A program made the translations under genes and the position numbers. The notes beneath the pieces are model-generated. The model was not told the origin of the DNA. It was given only the letters and a program-made list of their open reading frames with translations, and did no database searches. Below are positions 10,625 through 21,100 of a stretch of DNA of 64,000 nt, piece after piece. Source of the stretch: Enoplolaimus lenunculus (taxonomy: Eukaryota; Nematoda; Enoplea; Enoplida; Thoracostomopsidae); contig JASANG010003291.1 in assembly GCA_030248215.1 (NCBI GenBank), forward strand, positions 59,989 through 123,988. The letters are read 5' to 3'. Position 1 is the stretch's first letter; each line of letters begins with the position of its first letter.

Positions 10625-11033
10625 CACTGCAAAAAATGGTGAGTCAAATTGATTCTCTCTGGAACAGGCTTTTCCTGACTACACAAACTGAGTCAAAATT
10701 CGACTCTGTCTGAGTCAGATTGAGTCGAATGACTCAGGCGGAGTCGAAATATGACTCTGTCTGAGTCAGATTGAGTCGAATTTGACTCAGGCGGAGTCGA
10801 AATATGACTCTGTCTGAGTCAGATTGAGTCGAATTTGACTCAGGCGGAGTCGAAATATGACTCTGTCTGAGTCAGATTGAGTCGAATTTGACTCAGGCGG
10901 AGTCGAAATATGACTCTGTCTGAGTCAGATTGAGTCGAATTTGACTCAGGCGGAGTCGAAATATGACTCATTTTGTATAGTCAGGAAAAGCCTATTTCGG
11001 AAAGAGTCAATTTGACTCACCTTTTTTACAGTG
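10625..11033. mobile_element. GTC MITE with internal 53-bp tandem amplification
   Basis: Ends CACTGCAAAAAATGGTGAG and TTTTTTACAGTG with long inverted arms (TTTTCCTGACTACACAAACT). Between the arms a 53-bp unit containing GAGTCGAATTTGACTCAGG is repeated about five times from 10701 to 10968, each unit with GAGTCxAATTGACTC-type palindromes. Confidence 0.82.
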
Positions 11034-12271
11034 TACGCACCAGGAACGTGCCGAATTTCGCTGTAACTCTCGAAGCGGAACGGTAAATTTCTGACAGGTG
11101 GCAACGCACAGTCAAATCACTCGAGCTTTTCAAGAAGGAAGCCAAATTCAACTTTACAACTCGTTTTTCAATGCAAAATTTTCGTTTGATCCCAATTGGA
11201 TGGGCCTGAGTATCCTTCGTTCGTTTGACAAATTAGCGTGTGACACGTAGATATGAACTTTAATCTGCTCGACAACGCTTAACCAATTGTATTGACACGT
11301 ATGGGTGTGCATTACTTGTTTCACCTGAGTAAACAAATTAATCAGTGCAAAGCTTAACGCAATAGTTTTTCCAAGACAAGCATAGAGCATATATTAATAT
11401 TGCTTGGCATATAATCTATTGTTGTCACATTTTGCGGCCACAAAAACCAGAGAATCTTAGCCTTTAGACTAATTTTTTGCATAAACTTAGTCTTAGGATT
11501 AGGCATAGGTATAGGCTCATCCTCACGTTTAGGCTTAAGCTTAGGTTTGGACTTAGGAATGTGCTTATATATTGCTATCACGGCGTTCCGGTTCTATATA
11601 TCGGCCCATTTCGCAAATACACTAATTATTAAGGCACTTGTTCATTTTCCCCTACATTTAAGCATGCCTATAGCCAGCTCGACGTGCTAGCCGGCTAAAC
11701 ATCTTTCAGAGGGGCTACAAGGGTTTTTAATGACTTTCAAGCAAGGATGACAATTTTCTAGGGTAGGGACAAAATTCTTCCTGGAGGGCTGAACCCCCGC
11801 TGGCCCTCCTCTGGCCACGGGCGTCATTTAAGATGGCCCACTATACTATGAGCAGCGTACCATTTTCCCGCGGAACTCCAACAGAATGAGTGCGAGCTTA
11901 TGCTTCAGACTAAATTTTTTACTTACGCTCAGTCTTAGACTTTGGCTTTGTTTTACGTTTATCCAAACTCTGAGACTTAAGTTTAGGAAAATGCTTTAGC
12001 TACTGTCTGTTTCAAAGTAACATTGGACATTAATGTTTATTATTAGCAAAAGGTTTTGGCAAAGGTTTAGGTTCGGCTTAGAAAAGCGCTTTTCCGAAAC
12101 CTACGCAACATGCCTGTGCTGGAAGGTTGGGATATAAGCACCATTTAACTATAATATGTTGACAAGCAATCGAACAGGTTACCGATAAGAATACAATATT
12201 CTTTAATGTCAGACATATAACGAGTTTATATCTCAACTATTTTTAAACCATGCAATCGACCTAATAGAATC
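11034..12271. repeat. Worn Tel-C copies and a GTAGCCAGG-type fragment
   Basis: Degenerate TTAGGC stretches with Tel-C-like flanks occur at about 11464-11605 (ends GTTCCGGTTCTATATATCGG) and 11862-12030. About 11690-11830 resembles the C-rich element seen near 50275, 56245 and 62150 (ACAAGGGTTTTTAATGACTT, GCTGAACCCCCGC). No gene is supported. Confidence 0.45.
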
Positions 12272-12505
12272 AACTCATTTTTTTGAAACTTTGAGTTAAA
12301 AACATTACAAAACTTATTTTTTTGAAACTTTGAGTTAAAAACATTACAAAACTTATTTTTTGAACTTTGAGTTAAAAACATTACAAAACTCATTTTTTTG
12401 AAACTTTGAGTTAAAAACATTACAAAACTCATTTTTTTGAAACTTTGAGTTAAAAACATTACAAAACTCATTTTTTGAAACTTTGACTTAAAAACATTAC
12501 AAAAC
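12272..12505. repeat. 39-bp tandem repeat, about six copies
   Basis: The unit contains AACTCATTTTTTTGAAAC, TTTGAGTTAAAAAC and ATTACAA. Copies are spaced 37-39 bp. A length divisible by three keeps a chance reading frame open on the minus strand. Confidence 0.85.
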
Positions 12506-13189
12506 TGTTATTATTAATTAAAACACAGTTGGCCGAACAAATTATTGTGTCAAACAGCGTCTGCGATGTCAAATCTGTGAGTGGCAGATTCAAAAAGTGG
12601 CAGATCCGAAAGTGGCAGATCCAATAATTTTTTGACGAAAAACCCGCGATATCGAAACAACGACAAAACTCGTCAGCGAAGCGAACGAGAAGTCAAACGC
12701 AATTTTTGTATAAATGGCAAATTTTGGTTACGATTAGAGTTCAACGACCAGACCTGGATCACAATCCCCTTTGAATCGGTCGACACAAATCGACAATAAA
12801 TGTTTGTAGTACATTGCAAATAGAGTAAATTGCAAAAAAACAGACTGCAAAATTGCATTCGTGCGTTTCTACAACGCTTGTTGCATAGATCACAGTGGAA
12901 ACTGCGAGACAAAACTGCAAATGTAGAAATGCAGTATATATACATACATAAACATACATATATGTACATTGTATAAAAATGGCTTAGTTTGAACAGTTGT
13001 AGAATATAAACAGTAAACTGATTTAAGAGCCACCCTACTTTGGTTAGAAACTGTTGCAAAACTACGAAGAAATAAGCTTAAACCTAAGCCAAAACATAAC
13101 TTTAATCTAATCGTAAGGATAAGCCTATGCTTGAGTTTCTCAGTGTTTCAATGCTTAAAACCACCGTCTAACCACGACATGGATCAATA
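12506..13189. other. Intergenic, no gene supported
   Basis: Includes three GTGGCAGATTC-like repeats at 12581-12622, a GCGAAGCGAACGAGAAG dispersed-repeat piece at about 12675 and a TACATACATA low-complexity tract near 12950. Confidence 0.35.
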
Positions 13190-14690
13190 TTTATTTGCAA
13201 ATTTTTCATCTCAAGCTTACACTTGGTAAAGAGTGATAGGAAGAGTGTGACACTATGCATACAACACGTAGTAGCGTGATGTAGTATCACGCGGAAACTA
13301 CTTTGTCTAACCCCCATCCCTTGATTGAGGGGGGTTCTGTACGGTTTTAGCATTAAACAAAATTGCGTATTACATGAAAAGAGGTCTGCACTAAACATGC
13401 AGTTTAGATGTATTTTGCATAAGTGTGTTAACTGCAGTCACTATGGAACTAATGAAATTGACGCTGTATTTAATGCTTAGTTACGGAAACTGATGAATTG
13501 CAGAAGTAACGAGTATATTTCTGCCATTAGAAGCCGTATCTGTGCTAATATGAATACGCGTATTCGAGGAGGGCATAGTTTGCGCGATGCTTTGTGTTGA
13601 CATTTTGTGCTAACAGCGTGTGAGTTGATATATTTGATGTCTTTCGACTCCATCCTTTTTCTGTGTACCGTGTATGACATTTGTTGTTTGCTACATTGTT
13701 TTATATTAAACCTGCCTGGTATTTCTTGTGCAATTTAGGTTACGGATAATGCCAATGGAAACATTCTATTTACCGACGCATTTGTAAATATGAATAAAAA
13801 GATTCAAGAGGAGCAACGTAACTGGTTATAAAATGTTCGGAGACAAGTGGAAACATGCTTTCAATATGCATAAACTATGCGACGTTACTGAAAACAAACT
13901 GTTGCAACAGTAGCTAAGACCATCACCTCAATCAAGGGTGGGGTAGCATCTATTAAGGTCCGCGTGATATCACGCAATATATGTGTATAGATGGAGAAGT
14001 GTCATACTCTCCATTATACACTCTTGGTAAAACCAAGAGTGGATGATCACTTTTTATAACAAGAGTGTGCAACTGGGTACGTTCTGTGTATTAAAGAATG
14101 TACCCGGCATGCGTTGCGTTTTTGGCCTACCCCCCTCATTTGGGGGGTGGTGTTGAAACCTTGAACGCAGGCAAATACTGTTGCGATACATAGTGCAAAC
14201 CTTGTCCGGTTATATTCTTGAATTAAGTTTAGCTGAATTCTGTGTGCAGTTGACCCCCCTAAATAAGGGGGGTATGGGCAAAACGCAACGCGCGGTGGTA
14301 CTTTTTATGCCACGCGTATTTTTGGAAGTTGCACACTCTTATTATCGACTGTTGGTCAAACCAATAGTGGATGATGTCCACCAGCAGAAGTGTGAGCAAC
14401 TGACGCGGTAGTGCATGGAACAAAATGTAACAACACGCGGTACATTTTTGCTCGACCCCCTCATTTGGTGGGGCGGTACCACTTACCCTACATATTTTAC
14501 ATAGGAGTTAAAATATAATCGGAGCGACTTTAGCTAAAATTCAAAATATTGGTTCAACGAACCCCCCCTCCACATAAGGGTGGTACGCCAAAAATGCTAC
14601 GCGTGCCGGGTACATTCGTTTATACACAGAATGTGTTCATTTGCACACTTTTGTTAAATAGCGATTATCCACTCTTGGTAAAAGTAAATA
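13190..14690. mobile_element. Cluster of AAGAGTG elements with C-run/G-run hairpins
   Basis: Several partial or nested copies. Diagnostic strings are AAGAGTGGATGATCAC, AACAAGAGTGTGCAACTGGG, TGTACCCGGCATGCGTTGCG and hairpins such as CCCCCCTAAATAAGGGGGG near 14254. Individual borders cannot be set by eye. Confidence 0.55.
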
Positions 14691-15059
14691 TTTAAAAATA
14701 TGGCAAAATTATAAAATGTTTGCTTTAAAGCAACTGACATTTCATGATCGTAAAATAAGTTTGATGTACGCTCACACTTAGGTACTCGCTTGGATAATCA
14801 GACCGATAAAAATGTGGTGTCGGCTTTATCAACCGAATAATTTTATGGCTGGTCCTGTTTCTGTTTCCGCCTTCATGTGTGTGCCCCAAACCCAAACAAG
14901 TAAGATCTCGTTTATCACCAGATACGTAATAAGGATCTTATTCTGCGATAAAATACCCCAATTTTAGACCCTAGAACCGAGCAGGTTGACGTAAACCATA
15001 GTGTCATTTTCCTGATCGTTCAAGAAATTTTCTAGAGGGATATATGCCTTACAATCAAC
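14691..15059. other. Intergenic, nothing recognised
   Basis: AT-rich, without a supported reading frame or repeat. Confidence 0.3.
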
Positions 15060-15266
15060 GGCCAATTTAAAGAACAGGGCGGAACAGTATAATGAGCATA
15101 TTCCGAAGCCTAAGCTTAAGCCTAATCCTAAGCGTAAGAATGAGCATATTCCTAAGCCTAAGACTAAGCCTAAGCCTAAGCCAAGCAAAAAAAATTAGTC
15201 TAAAGCTTGAGCTTACTCTATTACTGTCCCACAGAAAAACGTTCCGCCACTGTTTTTACATGGGCC
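15060..15266 (-). mobile_element. Tel-A MITE (reverse orientation)
   Basis: Reads GGCCAATTTAAAGAACAGGG to GTTTTTACATGGGCC, with CCTAAGCCTAAG hexamers inside. The flanking 8-mers are CAATCAAC and CAATCAGC, a 7-of-8 target duplication. Confidence 0.85.
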
Positions 15267-15913
15267 CAATCAGCTAATCTTGTACACCACTGATTGATAT
15301 TAACTGTTTCTCATCAAAACAAGCACATAAAATTTTTTTCGCCAAATATTTCACAAATAAAAAGGCAAAACTGCGTCGACGTCAACGCAAAAAAACCAAA
15401 CATTTTTTCAAGTTTCAAATTAAAAATCGGAATGTCAAATTTGTTTTGTTGAATTTGAATTTTCATTTTGCTTTTTTACGGAAAGAAAAAACCATTTGAG
15501 TCAAATATTAAAAATGCTTTGTCGCTAAAAACTTTTGTCAAAAAATATGTATAAAAAATGAAACCTTGAAGAAAACATGAACGTAAAACCAAAATTTTGG
15601 AAATAGCGATTATTGTCAATAAAAGTTTCAAAATCGAATTTGTTGTGATATCTGAAAAAGGTTTTAAAAACACTTAAAAGTACCAAAAAATGACTGATTT
15701 TTGACTTCTGATCCCACCTGACTACTCTTGGGCATTAAATTAACTTCTCGTTGTGACAAACACGTAAAACTTCTTTAAATTTGTAATACAATTTTGAGTT
15801 TAAAAATGTTAATGATTACACTTTAATAAAGGTTATGACAAATTTAAATCGTTAGAAAACACTGGATATTAAAATGAAGCTGTACTTTTTTCACTTAAAT
15901 TAATAATTAAAAT
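15267..15913. other. AT-rich intergenic stretch
   Basis: Poly-A/T-rich, with no repeat family or gene recognised. Confidence 0.3.
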
Positions 15914-16105
15914 GGCCAATGTTACTTTGAGGGGCGTAACAGTAGATTAAGCGTACTCCTGAGCCTAAGCCTAAGCGTTGCCAAAATGTGTTCCTAAGCC
16001 TAAGCCTAAACCTAAGCGTGAGCAGAAAAAATGTAATCTAGAATCTAAACTTACTCTTTTATGGACCCACAAGAAATCTGGACGCCCCTTATAGTAACAT
16101 GAGCC
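15914..16105 (-). mobile_element. Tel-B MITE
   Basis: GGCCAATGTTACTTTGAGGG at the left, complement of GGCTCATGTTACTATAAGGG at the right. Two blocks of CCTAAGCCTAAGCG are separated by a TTGCCAAAATGTGTTCC spacer. Flanks match 6 of 8 (ATTAAAAT / ATTACGAT). Confidence 0.85.
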
Positions 16106-16433
16106 ATTACGATTATTATAATTCGAGCTAAACTTACAAAGACTGCGCCTGTTGTGGCGATATTTGGCGTTTTAATTGCTGGTTTGTGAGGTTTAAAAAT
16201 TGTTGTCATGCGCTTAAAAATGGAATTTTGGTTTTTGAAAACAAAGTTCGTAAAAAACGTTTTCGATTGTAAGAAAAAGCCAAAAAAAGCGAATTTTGTA
16301 AATAATTATCGTTTATGACAGCTCAAAATTTGTATAAAAGACGCTGTTTAAACGGCAAAACTTTACTGATGGCAGTGTTTATTCTTAAATGGTTGTGTTC
16401 GTTTATAGCAAATTGTTACTTGATTTCAATACT
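16106..16433. other. Intergenic, nothing recognised
   Basis: AT-rich, between two Tel-B elements. Confidence 0.3.
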
Positions 16434-16575
16434 GGCCAATGTTACTTCCAGGGGCGTAACAGTAGATGAAGCGTATTCCTAAGCCTAAGCCTAAGCAAAA
16501 AATGAAATCTAGAATCTAAACCTACACTTTTATAGAGCGCTAGAAACCTGGACGCCCCTTAAAGTAACATGTGCC
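16434..16575 (-). mobile_element. Tel-B MITE, short form, with perfect 8-bp target duplication
   Basis: 142 bp, with GGCCAATGTTACTTCCAGGG at the left and the matching inverted end at the right. The flanks TCAATACT (16426-16433) and TCAATACT (16576-16583) are identical. A single CCTAAGCCTAAGC block shows that the hexamer number varies between copies. Confidence 0.92.
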
Positions 16576-17250
16576 TCAATACTTCTTGATTTCTGCTGTG
16601 GTTAGGGTTTCTTTATACCAGCAGGAATCTATCTTCTATTTACTAGAACGTTTTGCATTTCAGCAATACTGTAACTTAGTGCACTTAAGCGTTTAGACTA
16701 AATATTTATCTTTTAGCTTAGGCTTAGGCCTAATTTTAAACTTTACGCTGTACTTGGGCTTAGGTTTAGGCTAAAGAATATGTTTAGGCTGACAATTTTT
16801 AGGAGCCCATTGTTGTAATTTCTTATATAAAATAAATAGGCCTAAATCCAAAATTTTTGACAACAGTACAGAATTTAGAACAACATAATTTCACCTGACC
16901 TCCGGCATCGCCTGTGGCCCCGACTCTGACATATTTCATTTGTCTTCGGTCCGGTACTTTTCACATCCGGTTGCAACTTGCTTTCTGTTACAGTATGCGC
17001 TGTTACGAGAGTAATTGCATGTAGTGTAGTAACATTAGTGAAACTGACTCCTATTGATTGGAACTCAAAATGGGGACCCCTCTTATTACTCCCCCCTTAT
17101 TCGGGTCAATAAAGTAGCTTTTTCCAATTCGAGTAACTTCAGGGTAGCGAGGAGTGAAATTTAATTTTTGTGGTAAGACTGTGGGTCGCCTTTAGAAAAA
17201 AGCTTTTGAGGCAAATTCTGAAACACCGGGTATGTTTTCATAATCTTTAC
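16576..17250. repeat. Worn Tel copy and TGACCCGAATAAG fragment
   Basis: About 16688-16810 has degenerate TTAGGC stretches ending at GGAGCCCATTG. About 17036-17118 ends CCCCCCTTATTCGGGTCA, the end of the family seen complete at 60720-61160. The rest is unassigned. Confidence 0.45.
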
Positions 17251-17675
17251 CGCTGTAAATTCCAATGAGTTTATTTAAACTCAGACAGCTCAGTATGAGT
17301 TGAATTCACACAGAAGCCCGAGCGGCCCATGTGTAGAACAGGGCCGGATCGTTTTCCGGAAGGGCTATAATAAAGTCGCTTTAAGCTTTAGACTATTTTT
17401 TGCTTAGGCTTAGGAATAGGCTCATCCATACGTTTAGGCTTAGGTTTATGCTTAGGCTTAGGATTATGCTTATACTACTGCTCCGGTCATGTTCTACACA
17501 TGGGTTGCCTGAGCTATGAATTAGGTCTTTCAGAACTAGAAATTCTGAAATGATTGAACTCATTCAAATTAATCAATTCGCCTTGGATTTAATTAGCTCA
17601 GAGCGAGTTATTGCTCCCTGTTATTAACTCAGAAATATCCAGAAATAATAAAATTCACTCGACTCTTATACAGCG
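17251..17675. mobile_element. GTT MITE carrying a nested Tel-C MITE
   Basis: The outer element runs from CGCTGTAAATTCCAATGAG to CTCTTATACAGCG with TA just outside. The Tel-C insertion at 17334-17506 lies inside it, so the GTT copy is older. Confidence 0.65.
17334..17506 (+). mobile_element. Tel-C MITE nested in a GTT MITE
   Basis: GGCCCATGTGTAGAACAGGG to TCTACACATGGGTT, with GCTTAGGCTTAGG runs. Flanks GCCCGAGC / GCCTGAGC agree at 7 of 8. Confidence 0.82.
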
Positions 17676-17840
17676 TAGCGGTTTCTTAAATAGATTAAAT
17701 TTTGAGTTACTGTCGTTGTATCAACTTGTGATAATCCAAGAAGAGTACAGAAGCCAAACCAGTCCTAAAACCTAAGTCTTGACCTGTACACTGTTCCTTA
17801 GTCAAAGTGGTTGTGTTTTTAAATTATATATCAGCAAATA

Positions 17841-17971
17841 CACTGCAATAAATGGTGAGTCAAATTTGACTCACTAAATCCCGCTTTTGACTTTGGCGGA
17901 GTCGAATATGACTCAGTTTGTGCAGTCGTGTAGAACTTATTTCCGAGACAGTCAATTCATTTTTTGCAGTG
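17841..17971. mobile_element. GTC MITE, short form, TA-flanked
   Basis: CACTGCAATAAATGGTGAG to ATTTTTTGCAGTG, with TA immediately outside both ends. It lies 73 bp upstream of the collagen start codon, so it sits in the presumed promoter or 5' UTR. Confidence 0.78.
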
Positions 17972-18043
17972 TACGATTAAAGATTTAGAAATTTAACTTT
18001 GTAGATCGAAACGCTTATTTTATATCGCCTTAGTATCTGAATA

Positions 18044-18184
18044 ATGTCCGTTAACGTGGCTGCTGGAGTTGGTGCAATATTTAGTTTGTCAGCTGTGCTC
18101 GCATGCATGGTCGTACTGCCGTATACATATAATCGTGTCAGGTCATTTCGAATACAATTAAACGAAGGAACAGCTAAATTTAGA
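18044..18184 (+). CDS. Cuticle collagen exon 1 (residues 1-47)
   Basis: ATG at 18044 and donor GTAAGA after 18184, phase 0. It encodes [15 protein letters not shown], the membrane segment and the first half of the homology block. The exon sits in the plus strand opposite a meaningless minus-strand reading frame. Confidence 0.88.
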
Positions 18185-21100
18185 GTAAGACGTCGCAGTC
18201 CCTGATATCTGTTGCACCGGCCCATGTTACTTTAAGAGGCGTCCAGGTTTTTGGTGGGTCTATAAAAGAGTAGGTTTAGATTCTAGATTGCATTTTTTTG
18301 TTTGGGCTTAGGCTTTAGGCTTAGGAACTCATTTTTGCAACGCTTAGGCTTAGTCTAAGGCTTAGGAATACGATTTGAAACGCTTAGGCTTAGGAATACG
18401 CTTTGAAACGCTTAGGCTTAGGCTTAGGCTCACGCTTAGGCTTAGGAACACATTTTTGCAACGTTTAGGCTTAGGCTTACGTTTAGAAATACGCTTCATC
18501 TACTGTTACGCCTCTAAAAGTAACTTTGACCTGTTGCATTATTTATCACCAATTAGTAATAGACTTTCAAACAAGCCAACTCAAAATCCTTCGATTTCCT
18601 GCCTAAAAAGACGAACAGAACAAAATTAACTTTCGCCGGTGATTAAGTTTGCAAAGTCGGTCTCAAAATCTTGATGCTGCATACAATTGACAATTATGGA
18701 TTAAGGATTGATAACGAATTAAACCTTTAACTGCGTTATCATATTAACACCAGGCTGTCGCAAACTTTACATATAAGAACGGCGTAGATGGATAGGAGGA
18801 ACATGCGTGGATCCCATCTGAATAAAACAAGGAATGATTAAATATTTCTAGGATTGCCAAACGTTTTACTGCAGCGTGAGAGCCGCAGAACCGCATATTC
18901 GGACTATTTTCGGCAATCGAGGGAGACAGCTATTGAAAAAGTTTAAGACTACACTGTAAAATTTAATGAGTTTGACTTAACTAAAATGAGTTGAATCACT
19001 CAGTCTGAGTTAGGACTTCAGAACTCAGAATTTTTAGATCATTCATTTCATTCTGTGTTAATTAATCAACTCATCCAGAGTCAACTCAACTCAGAGTGAG
19101 AATCAACTCAGCTCAGAGTGAGTTAATGTTTCCCTGATATTAATTCAAAAATGACTAACTCGCCAGCTAAATTGATTAACTCATTGGGATTTACAGTGTA
19201 TTAAAAAGTTACTATTACCTTCGTTTATACGAAGAATTAAAGTTTCACATCATAAAATGATGTAGAATAGGCATTTCACTAAAACAAAAACAAAACTGAT
19301 GGATTTTTTTGGAATTTTCCAAAATAATTTGAACAAATCGATGAGAATAAGCCTCAGCCTAAACCAAAAGTATACACTGAAATTCCAATGAGTTGATTAA
19401 TCAATTCAGCTAGCGAGTTAGTTGTTTCTGAATTAATATCAGCAAACATTAACAGAGTTGTGTTGACTCCTTCTCTGAGTTTAGTTAACTCTAGGTGAGT
19501 TGATTAAGTAACTAAGAATGAATGGAATTAACTTAAAGTTTAGAGTTTTGACAGTCCTAACTCAGACTGAGTGATTCAACTCTGATTCTGAGTTAAAATC
19601 AACTCGCTTAAATTTACAGTGTAATGAGTGTAAAAATTAATCATAAAACCTAGCAAGTAAGCATTATTCTTAAGGCTAAGTTTACTCTATCCGAATCCGC
19701 AGGATAATTAGACAACTCCCCTAAATGTAAAATGCGGTCAGAATTTTATTTTCAGCAAAATACATTTCAGGCTTTATCTGATGAAGCGTGGACAGAAATA
19801 ATTGCGAGACGTCAAGTTCAAAATGCGGGTCGCCATGAACGACAAACACTCCCCTGCCGTAAGATTTTATCCTTGTGCCAAGCGTACATTATTGATATGT
19901 GAATTGTAAATTTTTAGCTATGATTTTTAATGAATTATTTACAGCGGCAAGTTATTTGAACAGGATTTTTGACAAAGTTTGCAAGTGCAAGTTGCAGCTG
20001 CAAGTTTTCGCAGTAAAAGGTTGCACGTGTGAATAGGGCTTTGAGTTTTTGCGTAATAAACTTGATAAGATGTATTAACTGCGACAATAACTGTGAGTAA
20101 ACGTGCGTCGCGGGTAAAGCAATTTTACACGGGTATACCCTGTGGGTCAAGAAATGAAACTTTCACAGGTAAGGTGAAGGCCGGGTACAGAAATCTATCC
20201 CTACTTATATACACCTAAGGAAACAGGTTCAAGCCTATGCCTAAAAGTTATACCCAAATATAAAAAAATTTAAAACTGTAGCAGGCAAAGTGTACAATTA
20301 CCCGATATCGGTTGAATCTTAACATGAGCGGATCTAAAGGGGGGCGTCGAGGACAGGTTCCCTCCTTCGCAATATTTTTATGAAAAAATTGTAAGGTTCC
20401 CCACCTGATCAACTATGGCCTTTCTGGGACTATAATTGCGTTAATGGCTGATTCTCGTTCGCTTCGATCGAGAGACATTTTTCACTATTACAACCCCTCA
20501 AATCATTAATTTCTGTATTCGTCGTTGAGTCCTACTTAGTCCGGTTTAGTAGATTTATACGGCTTAAAACTATTTGGCTTTTCATTTTAGAATGTGAAGA
20601 AACCGCTGAATGTCCACCAGGATCTGCAGGAAAACCCGGTGAACCAGGTGAAGATGGTCAACCAGGAAAAGACGGAACGCGCGGTGACAACGGCAAAGAC
20701 GGCGTTGAAATCCCATATGAAATACCAGAAGGTCCTGAATGTCGACCGTGTCCAACCGGTCCGGCGGGACCACCCGGTCCTTCAGGTCCTCCTGGCCCTC
20801 CTGGACCTCCTGGCACTGATGGCGAAGAAACGGAAGATGGAAATCCTGGTCCAGCAGGGCCTCCTGGTCCACCAGGCCCGAAAGGCGAGTCGGGCACTCC
20901 TGGTAAACCAGGTGAACCCGGAAAAGCCGGAAATGATGGAGTGCGTGGCGAAAAAGGTCCACCAGGTCCTCCAGGTAAAGTAAATTTGCTAGTGAACTGG
21001 CGGATCCATCATTTCTCACCAAGAGGGGATAGGAAGCCGCCCATGCCCCTTGCACACTTAGCTCCGAAGTCATGCTTAGAAGTAATGTTAAGCTTCCGGC

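Larger units (their letters stand above)
18185..19770 (+). other. Collagen intron 1 (contains Tel-B and two GTT MITEs)
   Basis: The 1.6-kb intron holds Tel-B at 18218-18531 and GTT elements at 18952-19198 and 19375-19621. The stretch 19624-19770 leads into a TTTCAG acceptor. Confidence 0.8.

Noticed and set aside
11154-11390. A 78-codon minus-strand frame with one hydrophobic stretch
   Set aside because: No family resemblance, no convincing donor or acceptor, and no downstream exon chain on that strand.
20582-21073. Antisense and shifted frames over the collagen exon
   Set aside because: They are shadows of Gly-X-Y coding sequence. The sense frame has splice sites, phase agreement and family signatures.
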